Below, piece after piece: positions 7,545 through 15,888 of a stretch of 17,899 nucleotides of DNA. Below the pieces are notes generated by a model that saw only the letters and a list, made by a program, of their open reading frames with translations, ran no database searches and was not told where the DNA came from. Source of the stretch: Prevotella sp. UBA2444 (GTDB lineage Bacteria; Bacteroidota; Bacteroidia; Bacteroidales; Bacteroidaceae); contig DDQK01000029.1 of the NCBI GenBank assembly GCA_002342665.1, positions 1-17,899 on the forward strand, in the 5' to 3' direction. Every line of letters begins with the position of its first letter. The first letter of the stretch is position 1. Position numbers and translations under genes: made by a program.

Positions 7545-7981
7545 CATTCCTGACCCAGTACGGCTATTGGGGCATGCTGGCAGCAGCCTTCCTGGCAGGC
7601 AGTTTCTTCCCCTTCTCGAGCGAGGCCGTGATGATAGGACTGATGGCGACAGGCCTTGACCCCTGGATACTGATGATCTACGGAACGGTGGGCAACGTAC
7701 TGGGGTCGGTGGTGAACTACGCCGTCGGGCGAATGGGCAAGATGGAGTGGATAGAAAAATATCTGCACGTGAGCAAGGAGAAGCTCGACAAGGCCCATCG
7801 CTTCATGGCAGGCCGTGGTGCATGGATGGGCTTCTTCGCCTTCCTGCCCGTTCTGGGCAGTGCCATCACCATCGCCCTGGGACTGATGCGCTCGAATATC
7901 GTCATCACGCTGATAGCCATCACGCTGGGCAAGATATTCCGTTATATTATCTTAATTTACGGCGCAGGTTTATTCATATAG
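7529..7981 (+). CDS. yqaA: YqaA-like (DedA/VTT-related) small membrane protein
   Basis: This 150-residue membrane protein belongs to the YqaA group of the SNARE-associated/DedA-like (VTT) superfamily, some members of which are linked to lipid flipping across the membrane. It begins MDGIIAFLTQYGYWGMLAAAFL. Landmarks shared with E. coli YqaA are the early Ser-Glu pair (FSSEAVMIG, compare NSEVVLV), GNVLGSVVNYAVGR, the LPVLGSAITIALGLMR segment (compare MPVVGDLLCLLAGWMR) and LGKIFRYI (compare LGKALRYV). The length fits the family (about 140-160). The start at 7529 lies within the upstream gene, overlapping it by 16 bases, and it is the only Met that gives a family-like N-terminus. It is the last gene of the run before the promoter at 7994. 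The biological role is unproven. Confidence 0.82.
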   Translation: MDGIIAFLTQYGYWGMLAAAFLAGSFFPFSSEAVMIGLMATGLDPWILMIYGTVGNVLGSVVNYAVGRMGKMEWIEKYLHVSKEKLDKAHRFMAGRGAWMGFFAFLPVLGSAITIALGLMRSNIVITLIAITLGKIFRYIILIYGAGLFI

Positions 7982-7993
7982 CCGATTTTTTCG

Positions 7994-8001
7994 TAATTTT
8001 G
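7994..8001 (+). promoter_or_regulatory. Bacteroidetes -7 box upstream of the DUF2723 gene
   Basis: TAATTTTG at 7994-8001 lies 42 bases before the ATG at 8044, in the only AT-rich gap of this part of the plus-strand run. An upstream TTTA at 7969-7972, 21 bases away, is a weak -33 element. Confidence 0.6.
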
Positions 8002-8043
8002 CACGCAAGATAGATTTTTAACGTTAAAAAAGATATTCTTTAG

Positions 8044-11000
8044 ATGAAACAATTTAAATTGGTGGACAACGTCATCGGCTGGCTGTCGTTTCTGATAGCA
8101 GCCTTCGTCTATTGCTCCACCATTGAGCCGACAGCTTCGTTCTGGGACTGTCCCGAGTTTATCACTACTGGTTACAAATTGGAAATAGGACATCCCCCCG
8201 GGGCACCGTTCTTCATGCTCACGGCCAACCTGTTCTCGCAGTTTGCCAGTGATCCCACACAGGTGGCCAAGATGGTCAATGTGATGAGTGCCCTGCTCTC
8301 TGCCACCTGCATCATGTTCCTCTTCTGGAGTATCACCCATCTGACGCGACGTCTGCTGATCGACAAGTGGGAGGAACTGACGACGACCAAACTGATCACC
8401 ATCGAGGCAGCAGGACTGGTGGGCGCGCTGATCTATACCTTCAGCGACACCTTCTGGTACTCGGCTGTGGAAGGCGAGGTATACGCCTACTCATCGGCAC
8501 TGACGGCCATCGTCTTCTGGCTCATCCTGAAATGGGAAGACCATGCCGACGAGCCTCACAGCGACCGCTGGCTGGTGCTCATCATGTATCTTACGGGCAT
8601 CTCCATCGGCGTCCACCTGCTGAACCTGCTCTGTGTGCCTGCCATCGTGCTCGTCTATTACTATCGGCGATTCCCCGATGCCAACCTGAATGGCTCGCTC
8701 GTGGCACTGGCCGTATCAGTGGTGATACTGGCTGCGGTGCTCTACGGCGTGGTGCCAGGCATCGTCACCGTAGGAGGATGGTTTGAGCTGTTCTTCGTCA
8801 ACACCCTCGGCATGCCGTTCAATACGGGTGAGATCGTCTATATCATCCTGCTCATCGCCACAGTGATCTGGGCCGTCTACGAGACACAGACGCAGAAGCA
8901 CAGCGTCACCGTACAGAACGTAGCCTTCCTGCTCTCCGTGGGCTTGATGGGTATCCCCTTCTACGGATGGGGATGGACAGCCTTTATCATCGGCATCGCC
9001 GTGCTGGCTGGTCTGTGGTTCCTGCTGAAATACCAGCGCGACAAACTGCCCCTGATCACGGCCCGTGCCAAGAACACGATGCTGCTCTGCATGCTGATGC
9101 TGCTGATAGGCTATTCGAGCTATGCACTGATCGTGATCCGTTCGTCGGCGAATCCCCCGATGGACCAGAACTCGCCAGAGGACATCTTCACCCTGGGCGA
9201 CTACCTGGGACGCGAGCAGTACGGCCAGCGTCCACTGTTCTACGGTCCTGCCTATACCTCACAGGTGGCCCTGAAGGTGGAGGGCAACATGTGCCGCCCC
9301 GAGATGACGGAGGGCAAGCCCGTCTACCAGCGTAAGGAGAAGGTTTCAGAGAATGAGAAAGACTCCTACTTCATCGTGCGCACCAAGGACGAATACAAAT
9401 ATGCGCAGAACATGCTCTTCCCCCGAATGTACAGCTCAGCACATACCGCAGCCTATGAATCGTGGATGGGAGGCGTCGACGGCAGTGAGGTGCCCTACGA
9501 CCGTTGCGGTGAGCCCATGATGGTGAAGATGCCCAACCAATTCGAGAACCTGCGCTTCTTCCTCAGTTACCAGTGCAACTGGATGTACTGGCGCTACTTC
9601 ATGTGGAACTTTGCCGGACGACAGAACGACATACAAGGCAACGGCGAACTGGAGCACGGCAACTGGCTCTCAGGCATACCATTCATCGACAATGCCCGTC
9701 TGGGAGATCAGGACCTGCTGCCTGATGAGCTGAAACAGAACAAGGGGCACAATGTGTTCTACTGCCTGCCCCTGTTGCTGGGTCTGATAGGTCTCTTCTG
9801 GCAGGCCTGGTATACGCGGAAGCGCAAGATAGAGGTGAACGGCATCCAGAAGACCATCGACGACCCCATCGGAATCCGTCAGTTCTGGGTGGTATTCTTC
9901 CTCTTCTTCATGACAGGTCTGGCCATCGTGATCTATCTGAACCAGACTCCCATGCAGCCCCGTGAGCGCGACTATGCCTACGCAGGCTCTTTCTATGCCT
10001 TCGCCATCTGGTGCGGCATGGGCGTGGCTGCTATCATCGACTGGCTCAACCGGAAGATGAAAAAAGAGAATCTCGTAATGGTATCACTGGTATCACTTGT
10101 CTGTCTGCTGGTTCCCGTCCAGATGGCTTCGCAGACCTGGGACGACCACGACCGCTCAGGACGCTATACCTGTCGCGACTTCGGTCAGAACTACCTGATG
10201 ACCCTGCAGGAGAAGGGCAACCCCATCATATTCACCAATGGCGACAACGACACCTTCCCACTTTGGTACAACCAGGACACTGAGAGCGTGCGTACCGATG
10301 CCCGCGTCTGCAACCTCTCCTATCTGCAGACTGACTGGTATATCGACCAGATGGTGCGTCCCGCCTATGACTCTCCCTCGCTGCCCATCACCTGGAAGCG
10401 ACTGGAGTACTGTGCCGGCACCAACGAATACGTACAGGTAGACCCGTCGCTCAAGGAGCAGGTCATGCAGCTCTACAAGGATCAGCCCGAGGAAGCCCGC
10501 AGGCAGTTCGGCGACGAGCCCTTCGAGCTGACGAACATCCTCGACCACTGGGTACGTTCCTCCGTACAGGACTTCCACGTCATCCCTACGGACACACTCT
10601 ATATGACCATCGACAAAGAGGCCGTACGCCGCAGTGGTATGATGATGGCCAGCGACTCCATCCCCGACCGCATGGTCATCTCACTCAAAGGAAAGAGTGC
10701 GCTCTACAAAGGTGACCTGATGATGCTTGAGATGATTGCCCACGCCAACTGGGAGCGCCCCATCTACGTGGCTACTACCGTGGGACAGGAGAACTATATG
10801 AACCTGGGCGACAACTTCGTGCAGGAGGGTCTGGCCAACCGTATCACACCATTTACCACCAATGTGCCCGGTGCCAAGAACTTCGACACGGAGAAGACCT
10901 ACAACAACGTGATGAAGAAGTTTAAGTTCGGTAATGTCAGCCAGCCTGGCATCTATCTCGACGAGACGGTGATGCGCATGTGCTACACCCACCGAAGACT

Positions 11001-11409
11001 GATGGCGTCGCTTGCCACCAACCTGATCCAGGAAGGCAAGAAGGAGGAAGCCAAGCAGGTGCTGGCCAAGTGCGAGAAGGAACTGCCCGCGGCTAATGTG
11101 CCTCACGACTTCCAAAGCGGATCTACCGACCTGGTGCGTGCCTATATTGAAACAGGCCAGAGCCAGAAAGCTCAGCAGCTGCTCGACAACCTCTGGAACA
11201 AGTCGACGCAGTACATGACATGGTATCTCTCGCTCGACGGCATGCGCTTTGACAACTCGCAGCGCGACTGCATGCTCCACCTGTACATCATGAATCAGAT
11301 GCTCGACATGCAGGATGCCATCGACAAGCAGAAGACTGCACTGAGAGAAAAGCAGTTGGACGCTCTTGTCAATCAATATCATGCCAAGGGAGGAACGTTT
11401 CAGGAATAA
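8044..11409 (+). CDS. DUF2723 / GT117 membrane glycosyltransferase-like protein
   Basis: This 1121-residue protein has many membrane helices in the first 700 residues and a large C-terminal soluble part. Hallmarks of the Bacteroidetes DUF2723 family are visible: SFWDCPEFITTGYKLEIGHP near residues 32-51 with acidic D35 and E38 in the first outer loop, AVEGEVYAYSS near 141-151, RERDYAYAGSFYAFAIW near 640-656, and FTNGDNDTFPLW from about residue 730. The early acidic pair and fold recall GT-C protein O-mannosyltransferases, and databases often label the family GT117. The last 160 residues contain helical pairs (LIQEGKKEEAKQVLAKC, YIETGQSQKAQQLLDNL) that look like TPR units. It probably transfers a lipid-linked sugar to an envelope acceptor on the outer face of the membrane. 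Donor and acceptor are unknown. The deacetylase follows after 4 bases. Confidence 0.88.
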   Translation: MKQFKLVDNVIGWLSFLIAAFVYCSTIEPTASFWDCPEFITTGYKLEIGHPPGAPFFMLTANLFSQFASDPTQVAKMVNVMSALLSATCIMFLFWSITHLTRRLLIDKWEELTTTKLITIEAAGLVGALIYTFSDTFWYSAVEGEVYAYSSALTAIVFWLILKWEDHADEPHSDRWLVLIMYLTGISIGVHLLNLLCVPAIVLVYYYRRFPDANLNGSLVALAVSVVILAAVLYGVVPGIVTVGGWFELFFVNTLGMPFNTGEIVYIILLIATVIWAVYETQTQKHSVTVQNVAFLLSVGLMGIPFYGWGWTAFIIGIAVLAGLWFLLKYQRDKLPLITARAKNTMLLCMLMLLIGYSSYALIVIRSSANPPMDQNSPEDIFTLGDYLGREQYGQRPLFYGPAYTSQVALKVEGNMCRPEMTEGKPVYQRKEKVSENEKDSYFIVRTKDEYKYAQNMLFPRMYSSAHTAAYESWMGGVDGSEVPYDRCGEPMMVKMPNQFENLRFFLSYQCNWMYWRYFMWNFAGRQNDIQGNGELEHGNWLSGIPFIDNARLGDQDLLPDELKQNKGHNVFYCLPLLLGLIGLFWQAWYTRKRKIEVNGIQKTIDDPIGIRQFWVVFFLFFMTGLAIVIYLNQTPMQPRERDYAYAGSFYAFAIWCGMGVAAIIDWLNRKMKKENLVMVSLVSLVCLLVPVQMASQTWDDHDRSGRYTCRDFGQNYLMTLQEKGNPIIFTNGDNDTFPLWYNQDTESVRTDARVCNLSYLQTDWYIDQMVRPAYDSPSLPITWKRLEYCAGTNEYVQVDPSLKEQVMQLYKDQPEEARRQFGDEPFELTNILDHWVRSSVQDFHVIPTDTLYMTIDKEAVRRSGMMMASDSIPDRMVISLKGKSALYKGDLMMLEMIAHANWERPIYVATTVGQENYMNLGDNFVQEGLANRITPFTTNVPGAKNFDTEKTYNNVMKKFKFGNVSQPGIYLDETVMRMCYTHRRLMASLATNLIQEGKKEEAKQVLAKCEKELPAANVPHDFQSGSTDLVRAYIETGQSQKAQQLLDNLWNKSTQYMTWYLSLDGMRFDNSQRDCMLHLYIMNQMLDMQDAIDKQKTALREKQLDALVNQYHAKGGTFQE

Positions 11410-11413
11410 ATAG

Positions 11414-12025
11414 ATGATCATCGAGCAACCAGCCATCTATCTCCGCTGGCTCTACCCGAAAGCCTACTGGAGAATGGACCGTCACGAAAGGGCAGTATAC
11501 CTGACTTTCGACGACGGCCCAATCCCCGAGGCTACCCCATTCATTCTTGAGACACTCAAGAAGTTCGACGCCAAGGCCACCTTCTTCATGGTGGGCGACA
11601 ACGTGCGTAAATATCCCGAACTCTTCGAACGTGTAAAGGCCGAGGGCCACCAGGTGGGCAACCATACCCACAACCACATCGTAGGATTCAGCCATACCAT
11701 CAAGGAATATAGCTACAACGTGGAGAAAGCCAATGCCTACATCCACAGCCACTATGTACGTCCCCCCCACGGATGGATGCGCATGGGTCAGTATGCATGG
11801 CTCAGCAGGAAGTACAAGATTGTCATGTGGGATCTCGTCTCACGTGACTATTCCAAGTGGTTGACGGCAGAGGATGTGGTCAACAATATCAAGAAGTTCA
11901 CGCGCAACGGCTCCATCATCACCTTTCACGACTCCCTCAAGAGCATTGACAAACTGCGGACGGCACTGCCGGAGAGCCTGCGGTGGCTACGCGATGAGGG
12001 TTACGAGTTCAAAGTATTCCCATGA
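11414..12025 (+). CDS. Polysaccharide deacetylase family protein (NodB/CE4)
   Basis: This 203-residue metal-dependent deacetylase removes acetyl groups from amino sugars; the substrate cannot be read from the sequence. The CE4 motifs appear in order: TFDDGP with D33-D34, HTHNH with metal ligands H84 and H88, RPPHG (116-120; most relatives have Tyr rather than His in the fourth position), WDL at 139-141, and the catalytic His H172 in ITFHDS. No signal peptide or membrane anchor is evident, so it would act on a cytoplasmic or membrane-face substrate unless export is non-classical. The start is 4 bases after the DUF2723 stop, within TAAATAGATG, which suggests co-translation. The pairing with a membrane glycosyltransferase suggests action on a lipid-linked or envelope glycan, which is inference. 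Confidence 0.92.
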   Translation: MIIEQPAIYLRWLYPKAYWRMDRHERAVYLTFDDGPIPEATPFILETLKKFDAKATFFMVGDNVRKYPELFERVKAEGHQVGNHTHNHIVGFSHTIKEYSYNVEKANAYIHSHYVRPPHGWMRMGQYAWLSRKYKIVMWDLVSRDYSKWLTAEDVVNNIKKFTRNGSIITFHDSLKSIDKLRTALPESLRWLRDEGYEFKVFP

Positions 12026-12026
12026 G

Positions 12027-12040
12027 ACAATAAACAATAA
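12027..12040 (+). repeat. 7-base tandem repeat between the deacetylase and GH3 genes
   Basis: ACAATAA occurs twice in tandem (12027-12033 and 12034-12040), starting one base after the deacetylase stop TGA (12023-12025), followed by an A-rich stretch to the GH3 ATG. This is the shortest and least certain of the three 7-base arrays at gene junctions. No TAnnTTTG box is seen in this 30-base gap. Confidence 0.5.
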
Positions 12041-12055
12041 CAAAAAACCAAGACG

Positions 12056-14407
12056 ATGAAGAAATTATTATCTATCTGCTTACTAGCAACATCATTCGCA
12101 ATGACTACCAATGCCCAACCCCAGCTCCGCGCCGATAACATCGACGAGGTGCTCAAGGCTATGACCCTTGAAGAAAAAGCCAAACTACTCGTTGGCGGTG
12201 CAAACAACTTCTTCGGTACTGGTGCCGTCGTAGGTGGCGAGGCCGACCTCGTGGCAGGTGCCGCAGGAACCTCTCCAGCCATCCCGCGTCTCGGCATCCC
12301 TGCCACCGTGCTCACTGACGGCCCTGCCGGCGTGCGCATCGACCCCACCCGCAAGGGCACCGACAAGACTTACTACGCCACAGCCTTCCCCATCGGATCC
12401 TGTCTGGCTTCCACATGGAACACAGAACTTGTCAGCAAGGTTGGCGAGGCTATCGGCAATGAGACCAAGGAGTATCGCTGCGATGTCATTCTCGGTCCTG
12501 GCATGAACCTGCACCGTAATCCCCTCTGCGGCCGCAATTTCGAATACTACAGCGAGGATCCCCTCGTGACGGGTAAGATTGCTGCAGCCTATATACAGGG
12601 TGTGCAGAGCCAGGGAGCGGGTGTCTCGGCCAAGCATTTCGCCGTGAACTCGCAGGAGACCAATCGCACGAGTGTCGACGAGCGCGTCAGTCAGCGTGCA
12701 GCCCGTGAACTCTATCTGAGAGGCTTCGAGATAGCCGTACGCGAGAGCAACCCATGGACAATCATGGCCTCATATAACCAGGTGAATGGTGAATACTCCA
12801 TGGGCAACCATGACCTGCTGACCAGTATCCTGCGTGACGACTGGGGATACAAAGGCATCGTGATGACCGACTGGATTGGTATCCGCAAGGGACTGGAAAC
12901 CATCAGTGAGGTACATGCTGGCAACGACCTGCTGGAACCCGGACAGCCCGCACAGGTGGAAGAGATCATCAAGGGCGTGAAGGACGGCAAACTCAATATC
13001 GCCGACGTGGACCGCAACGTGCGTCGCATGCTTGAATACATTGTCAAAACACCCAGTTTCCACAAATATCCTGCCAGCAACGCACCTGATTTCAAGGCCC
13101 ATGCAGCCATCACGCGGCAGAGTGCCAATGAGGGTATCGTACTGCTGAAGAACAATGGTGCACTGCCTTGGAAGAATGGCAGCATGAAGACCGTTGCCCT
13201 CTTCGGCGAAAACTCTTACGACTTCCTCTCTGGAGGTACTGGCTCAGGCTGTGTGCATCCTCCCTATGTGGTTGATATGCTCCAGGGACTGAAGAATGCA
13301 GGCATCCAGTCATCGGCAACGCTCACGGACATCTACCAGAAGTACATCCCCTTCGCCCGTGCCAAGTTCCAGGCTGAGCGCCATCCTGCCAAGTGGTTCC
13401 AGACGGAAACCATGGGACAGCAGAAATATCCAGAGATAGGCCTCTCACCCATTGCGGTCAATAAAGTAGTGGGAGAATCGGATGCAGCCATCATCACCAT
13501 TGGCCGTCAGGCTGGTGAAGGTATCGACCGCGACATCGAGACGGAGTTCAACCTCATCCCCGAGGAGCGCGCCCTCATCGTCGATGTCTGCAATGCCTTC
13601 CACAATGCCGGCAAGCCCGTCGTGGTAATCATCAATTCTGGCAGCGTCATCGAGACAGCCTCCTGGAGCCAGTATCCTGATGCTATCCTATGTGCATGGC
13701 AGCCAGGCATGGAGGGTGGAAATTCCGTTGCCGATCTGCTCACGGGCAAGGTGAATCCCTCTGGCAAGCTCACCATGACATGGCCTGTCGCAGCCACCGA
13801 CCATCCCTCGACGAAGAATTTCCCCGGAAATATCGATTTCTATACCTACCGCGAAACGCAGGGATGGGGCGACGGACAGGTTTCTGGCTATACCTATACC
13901 AACCACGAAGAAGACATCTACGTGGGCTACCGCTATTTTGACACCTTCCAGCGCGAAGTGTCCTATCCTTTCGGATTCGGTCTGAGCTACACCACCTTCC
14001 AGTTCTCCAAACCCGCTGTGAAAGCCAAGGGCAAGGATGCCGTAGAGGTCAGCATCACCGTGAAGAATACGGGTAGCATGAGCGGCAAGGAGGTGGCACA
14101 GGTATACGTGCAGGCTCCCAAGGGCCGTCTGGAGAAACCAGCTCAGGAACTGAAGGCTTTTGCCAAGACCCGTGAACTGCAGCCTGGTGAGAGTCAGACA
14201 CTCACGATGGTCATCCCCGTGCGTGACCTCGCCTCTTTCGATGAAGCAGGCTCACAGTGGCTCACGGAGGCAGGAACTTACACCTTCCGCATCGGTTCCT
14301 CCAGCCGCGATATCCACGCTACGGCAAATATCAAGCTCAATGAATATACGGAAAAGGTCAGCAACGTATTGGCTCCCAAGACCAAGCTCAACTTGCTGAA
14401 GCAATAA
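12056..14407 (+). CDS. Secreted glycoside hydrolase family 3 (beta-glucosidase type)
   Basis: This 783-residue enzyme splits terminal beta-linked sugars from oligosaccharides. Residues 1-20 are a signal peptide (MKKLLSICLLATSFAMTTNA), with Gln next, so it is periplasmic or surface-exposed. The barrel domain carries LTDGPAGVR, GPGMNLHRNPLCGRNFEYYSEDP, SAKHFAVNSQETNR and the nucleophile D272 in IVMTDWIG. The second domain carries GEGIDRD with E488 as candidate acid/base, and MEGGNSVADLLTGKVNPSGKL. The fibronectin-like C-terminal domain begins after YPFGFGLSYTTF. Length and domain order are usual for Bacteroidales GH3. The ATG at 12056 is 30 bases after the deacetylase, without a visible promoter, so it is probably the last gene of that operon. 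A hairpin follows the stop. Substrate specificity (glucoside, xyloside or other) cannot be told from sequence. Confidence 0.94.
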   Translation: MKKLLSICLLATSFAMTTNAQPQLRADNIDEVLKAMTLEEKAKLLVGGANNFFGTGAVVGGEADLVAGAAGTSPAIPRLGIPATVLTDGPAGVRIDPTRKGTDKTYYATAFPIGSCLASTWNTELVSKVGEAIGNETKEYRCDVILGPGMNLHRNPLCGRNFEYYSEDPLVTGKIAAAYIQGVQSQGAGVSAKHFAVNSQETNRTSVDERVSQRAARELYLRGFEIAVRESNPWTIMASYNQVNGEYSMGNHDLLTSILRDDWGYKGIVMTDWIGIRKGLETISEVHAGNDLLEPGQPAQVEEIIKGVKDGKLNIADVDRNVRRMLEYIVKTPSFHKYPASNAPDFKAHAAITRQSANEGIVLLKNNGALPWKNGSMKTVALFGENSYDFLSGGTGSGCVHPPYVVDMLQGLKNAGIQSSATLTDIYQKYIPFARAKFQAERHPAKWFQTETMGQQKYPEIGLSPIAVNKVVGESDAAIITIGRQAGEGIDRDIETEFNLIPEERALIVDVCNAFHNAGKPVVVIINSGSVIETASWSQYPDAILCAWQPGMEGGNSVADLLTGKVNPSGKLTMTWPVAATDHPSTKNFPGNIDFYTYRETQGWGDGQVSGYTYTNHEEDIYVGYRYFDTFQREVSYPFGFGLSYTTFQFSKPAVKAKGKDAVEVSITVKNTGSMSGKEVAQVYVQAPKGRLEKPAQELKAFAKTRELQPGESQTLTMVIPVRDLASFDEAGSQWLTEAGTYTFRIGSSSRDIHATANIKLNEYTEKVSNVLAPKTKLNLLKQ

Positions 14408-14418
14408 AAACATATTTG

Positions 14419-14451
14419 GATTCATCGCACGGCCAGTCCGTGCGATGAATC
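14419..14451. terminator. Perfect 14-bp hairpin between convergent genes
   Basis: GATTCATCGCACGG (14419-14432) pairs exactly with CCGTGCGATGAATC (14438-14451) around the loop CCAGT. It lies 11 bases after the GH3 stop on the plus strand and 7 bases past the lrp stop on the minus strand. The minus-strand exit runs into TCCAAATATGTTTTTA, a better T-tract than the plus-strand CTCCTTACTT. It probably serves both directions. Confidence 0.82.
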
Positions 14452-14458
14452 TCCTTAC

Positions 14459-14944
14459 TTACTCTTCATCTCCATCCATCAGTGCCAGCTTGTCGAAAGG
14501 CAACTGCCGGTCAATGGCACTATGAAATGATATCAATGTCTGACTGCTGGCCAGGCCAAGGGGTTGAAGCTTATCGTGGATGATATCCAGCAGATGGTGA
14601 TTGTTGAGGGCATAGAGTTTAATAAACATATCATAGTTGCCCGTCGTATAGTGGCATTCCACCACCTCTGGTATTTCCTTCAGTTTATCCACCACGGCAT
14701 CAAACTTCTCCGGGTCTTTCAGGTTCAATCCGATGTAGGCACAGGTTTCATAGCCAATCTTTTCGGGGTCGATGATAAACTGTGAACCCTTGAGCACACC
14801 CAACGATGTGAGTTTCTGTATACGCTGATGGATAGCAGCACCACTGACATTACACACACGGGCTACCTCCAAGAATGGGATGCGGGCATCCTGGGCTATC
14901 AGTTGCAATATCTGTCTATCGAGTCTGTCAAGCTTTATCTTCAT
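14459..14944 (-). CDS. Lrp/AsnC family transcriptional regulator
   Basis: This 161-residue DNA-binding regulator resembles Lrp and AsnC, which respond to amino acids. An N-terminal winged helix-turn-helix spans about residues 4-60 (LDRLDRQILQLIAQDARIPF, then VCNVSGAAIHQRIQKL as the recognition helix, then LGVLKGS). The C-terminal RAM effector domain includes VVECHYTTGNYDMFIKLY, matching the usual TGxyD turn. The length is normal. I start at the ATG at 14944; a GTG three bases upstream would add one residue and belongs to the 7-base repeat. The gene is the last of the exbB-exbD run, 27 bases after the second exbD. A regulator in that place might control TonB-linked uptake or itself. Its targets are unknown. 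Confidence 0.92.
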   Translation of the reverse strand: MKIKLDRLDRQILQLIAQDARIPFLEVARVCNVSGAAIHQRIQKLTSLGVLKGSQFIIDPEKIGYETCAYIGLNLKDPEKFDAVVDKLKEIPEVVECHYTTGNYDMFIKLYALNNHHLLDIIHDKLQPLGLASSQTLISFHSAIDRQLPFDKLALMDGDEE

Positions 14945-14975
14945 CACTATTCACTATTCACTAATCACTATTCAC
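14945..14975 (-). repeat. 7-base tandem repeats spanning the exbD/lrp junction
   Basis: Read on the minus strand the units are GTGAATA, GTGATTA, GTGAATA, GTGAATA and GTG, directly followed by the lrp ATG. The exbD stop TGA lies inside the first unit. The array fills the whole gap between the two genes. Confidence 0.82.
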
Positions 14976-15433
14976 TTTTTAATTTCTCTTCCACTATAGT
15001 TCACGCGCAGGGCATACGACTTCTGCAGGGCCTCCTTCACGTCGGCAATCATCCCCATCGGCGTCTTCTTGTCAGCCTTCAGGCTCACCGTCAGTCGCTC
15101 GGCATTCTCTGGCGACATCTTGCGGCGCTCAGCATCGATGGTAGTCGGGAGATGTGCCAAGTCTGTCATCTTGCCGTTCACCTGTATACGGTATTCCCCA
15201 CTCTTATTCTCGCCTTTGCCGATATAGACATTGATAACCGACGACTTCTGCTCCATCTTACGCACCTCGGTACCGGCAGGCACTTCGTAACGCACCTTTA
15301 CGTCATCGTCACGCATGTGGGTGACAAGCATGAAGAAGAAGAGCACGGTGAATATCAAGTCTGGCATTGATGCCAGGTTCAGGCCTGGCATCTTGTGCGA
15401 ACTTCTGCGAAACATCGGCTGCATCTTTCTCAT
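14972..15433 (-). CDS. exbD: ExbD/TolR biopolymer transport protein (second copy)
   Basis: This 153-residue inner-membrane protein pairs with ExbB to use the proton gradient to energise TonB at the outer membrane. It has a basic N-terminus, a single membrane helix at about 22-40 with the essential acidic residue D25 (ASMPDLIFTVLFFFMLVT), and a periplasmic domain (VINVYIGKGENKSGEYRIQVNG, LKADKKTPMGMIADVKEALQ). The start at 15433 overlaps the stop of the preceding exbD as ATGA; Met7 is a possible shorter start. The two neighbouring exbD products differ clearly in the periplasmic part, so they are not a recent duplication. Paired exbD genes are common in Bacteroidetes. Confidence 0.92.
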   Translation of the reverse strand: MRKMQPMFRRSSHKMPGLNLASMPDLIFTVLFFFMLVTHMRDDDVKVRYEVPAGTEVRKMEQKSSVINVYIGKGENKSGEYRIQVNGKMTDLAHLPTTIDAERRKMSPENAERLTVSLKADKKTPMGMIADVKEALQKSYALRVNYSGREIKK

Positions 15434-15888
15434 GGCGTCCCCCCTTCCGTAGGTTTCTGTTCACTGATCCGCATCGGACAATCCTTGCCGGAAGCCCTCA
15501 ACCGTTGATAAGCAGCCACGATGGCATCCTGCATACGGTAGTAAGCCTCATAGGTGGTCTGTCTGTCCGTCTGGATACTAATCACGTGCTCTTGGGGATC
15601 AGCATTCACGAAGTCCATCACTTCCTGGGTGAGCTGGGGCGCAGAGAGCAATGTGCCATTGCAGGACAGCTGGTCGTGAGCGTCGAGCGTCACCGTCATC
15701 ACATGCTCCTTCTTGACGTCCGTCGGGGGCTGTTCCTCCTGGGGCAGTGGCGGCAGTTGGCGCAAGAGTCCCTTGTCCGTGTCCATCGACGATGTCACGA
15801 GGAAGAATATCAGCAGCATAAACGAGATGTCTGCCGTGGAACTGGTATTCAGTTCCGGAATCTGCTCACTACGACGCCTACGAAACAT
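15430..15888 (-). CDS. exbD: ExbD/TolR biopolymer transport protein (first copy)
   Basis: This 152-residue protein has a basic start (MFRRRRSEQ), one membrane helix with the conserved acid D20 (TADISFMLLIFFLVTSS), a Pro-rich linker (LPPLPQEEQPP) and a periplasmic domain containing VTLDAHDQLSCNG and ISIQTDRQTTYEAYYRMQDAI. Two Cys residues (in SCNG and DCPM) lie in the exported part. The ATG at 15888 lies 40 bases inside the upstream membrane-protein gene. The next Met lies within the membrane helix, so the overlap is real. It should form the ExbB-ExbD proton channel, probably as a mixed unit with the second ExbD, which is inference. Confidence 0.92.
   Translation of the reverse strand: MFRRRRSEQIPELNTSSTADISFMLLIFFLVTSSMDTDKGLLRQLPPLPQEEQPPTDVKKEHVMTVTLDAHDQLSCNGTLLSAPQLTQEVMDFVNADPQEHVISIQTDRQTTYEAYYRMQDAIVAAYQRLRASGKDCPMRISEQKPTEGGTP

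Noticed and set aside
14945..14975. Phase-variable contingency repeat switching lrp on and off
   Set aside because: The repeat lies outside both coding frames apart from the exbD stop, so unit loss would not frameshift either gene; it might only alter spacing or expression.
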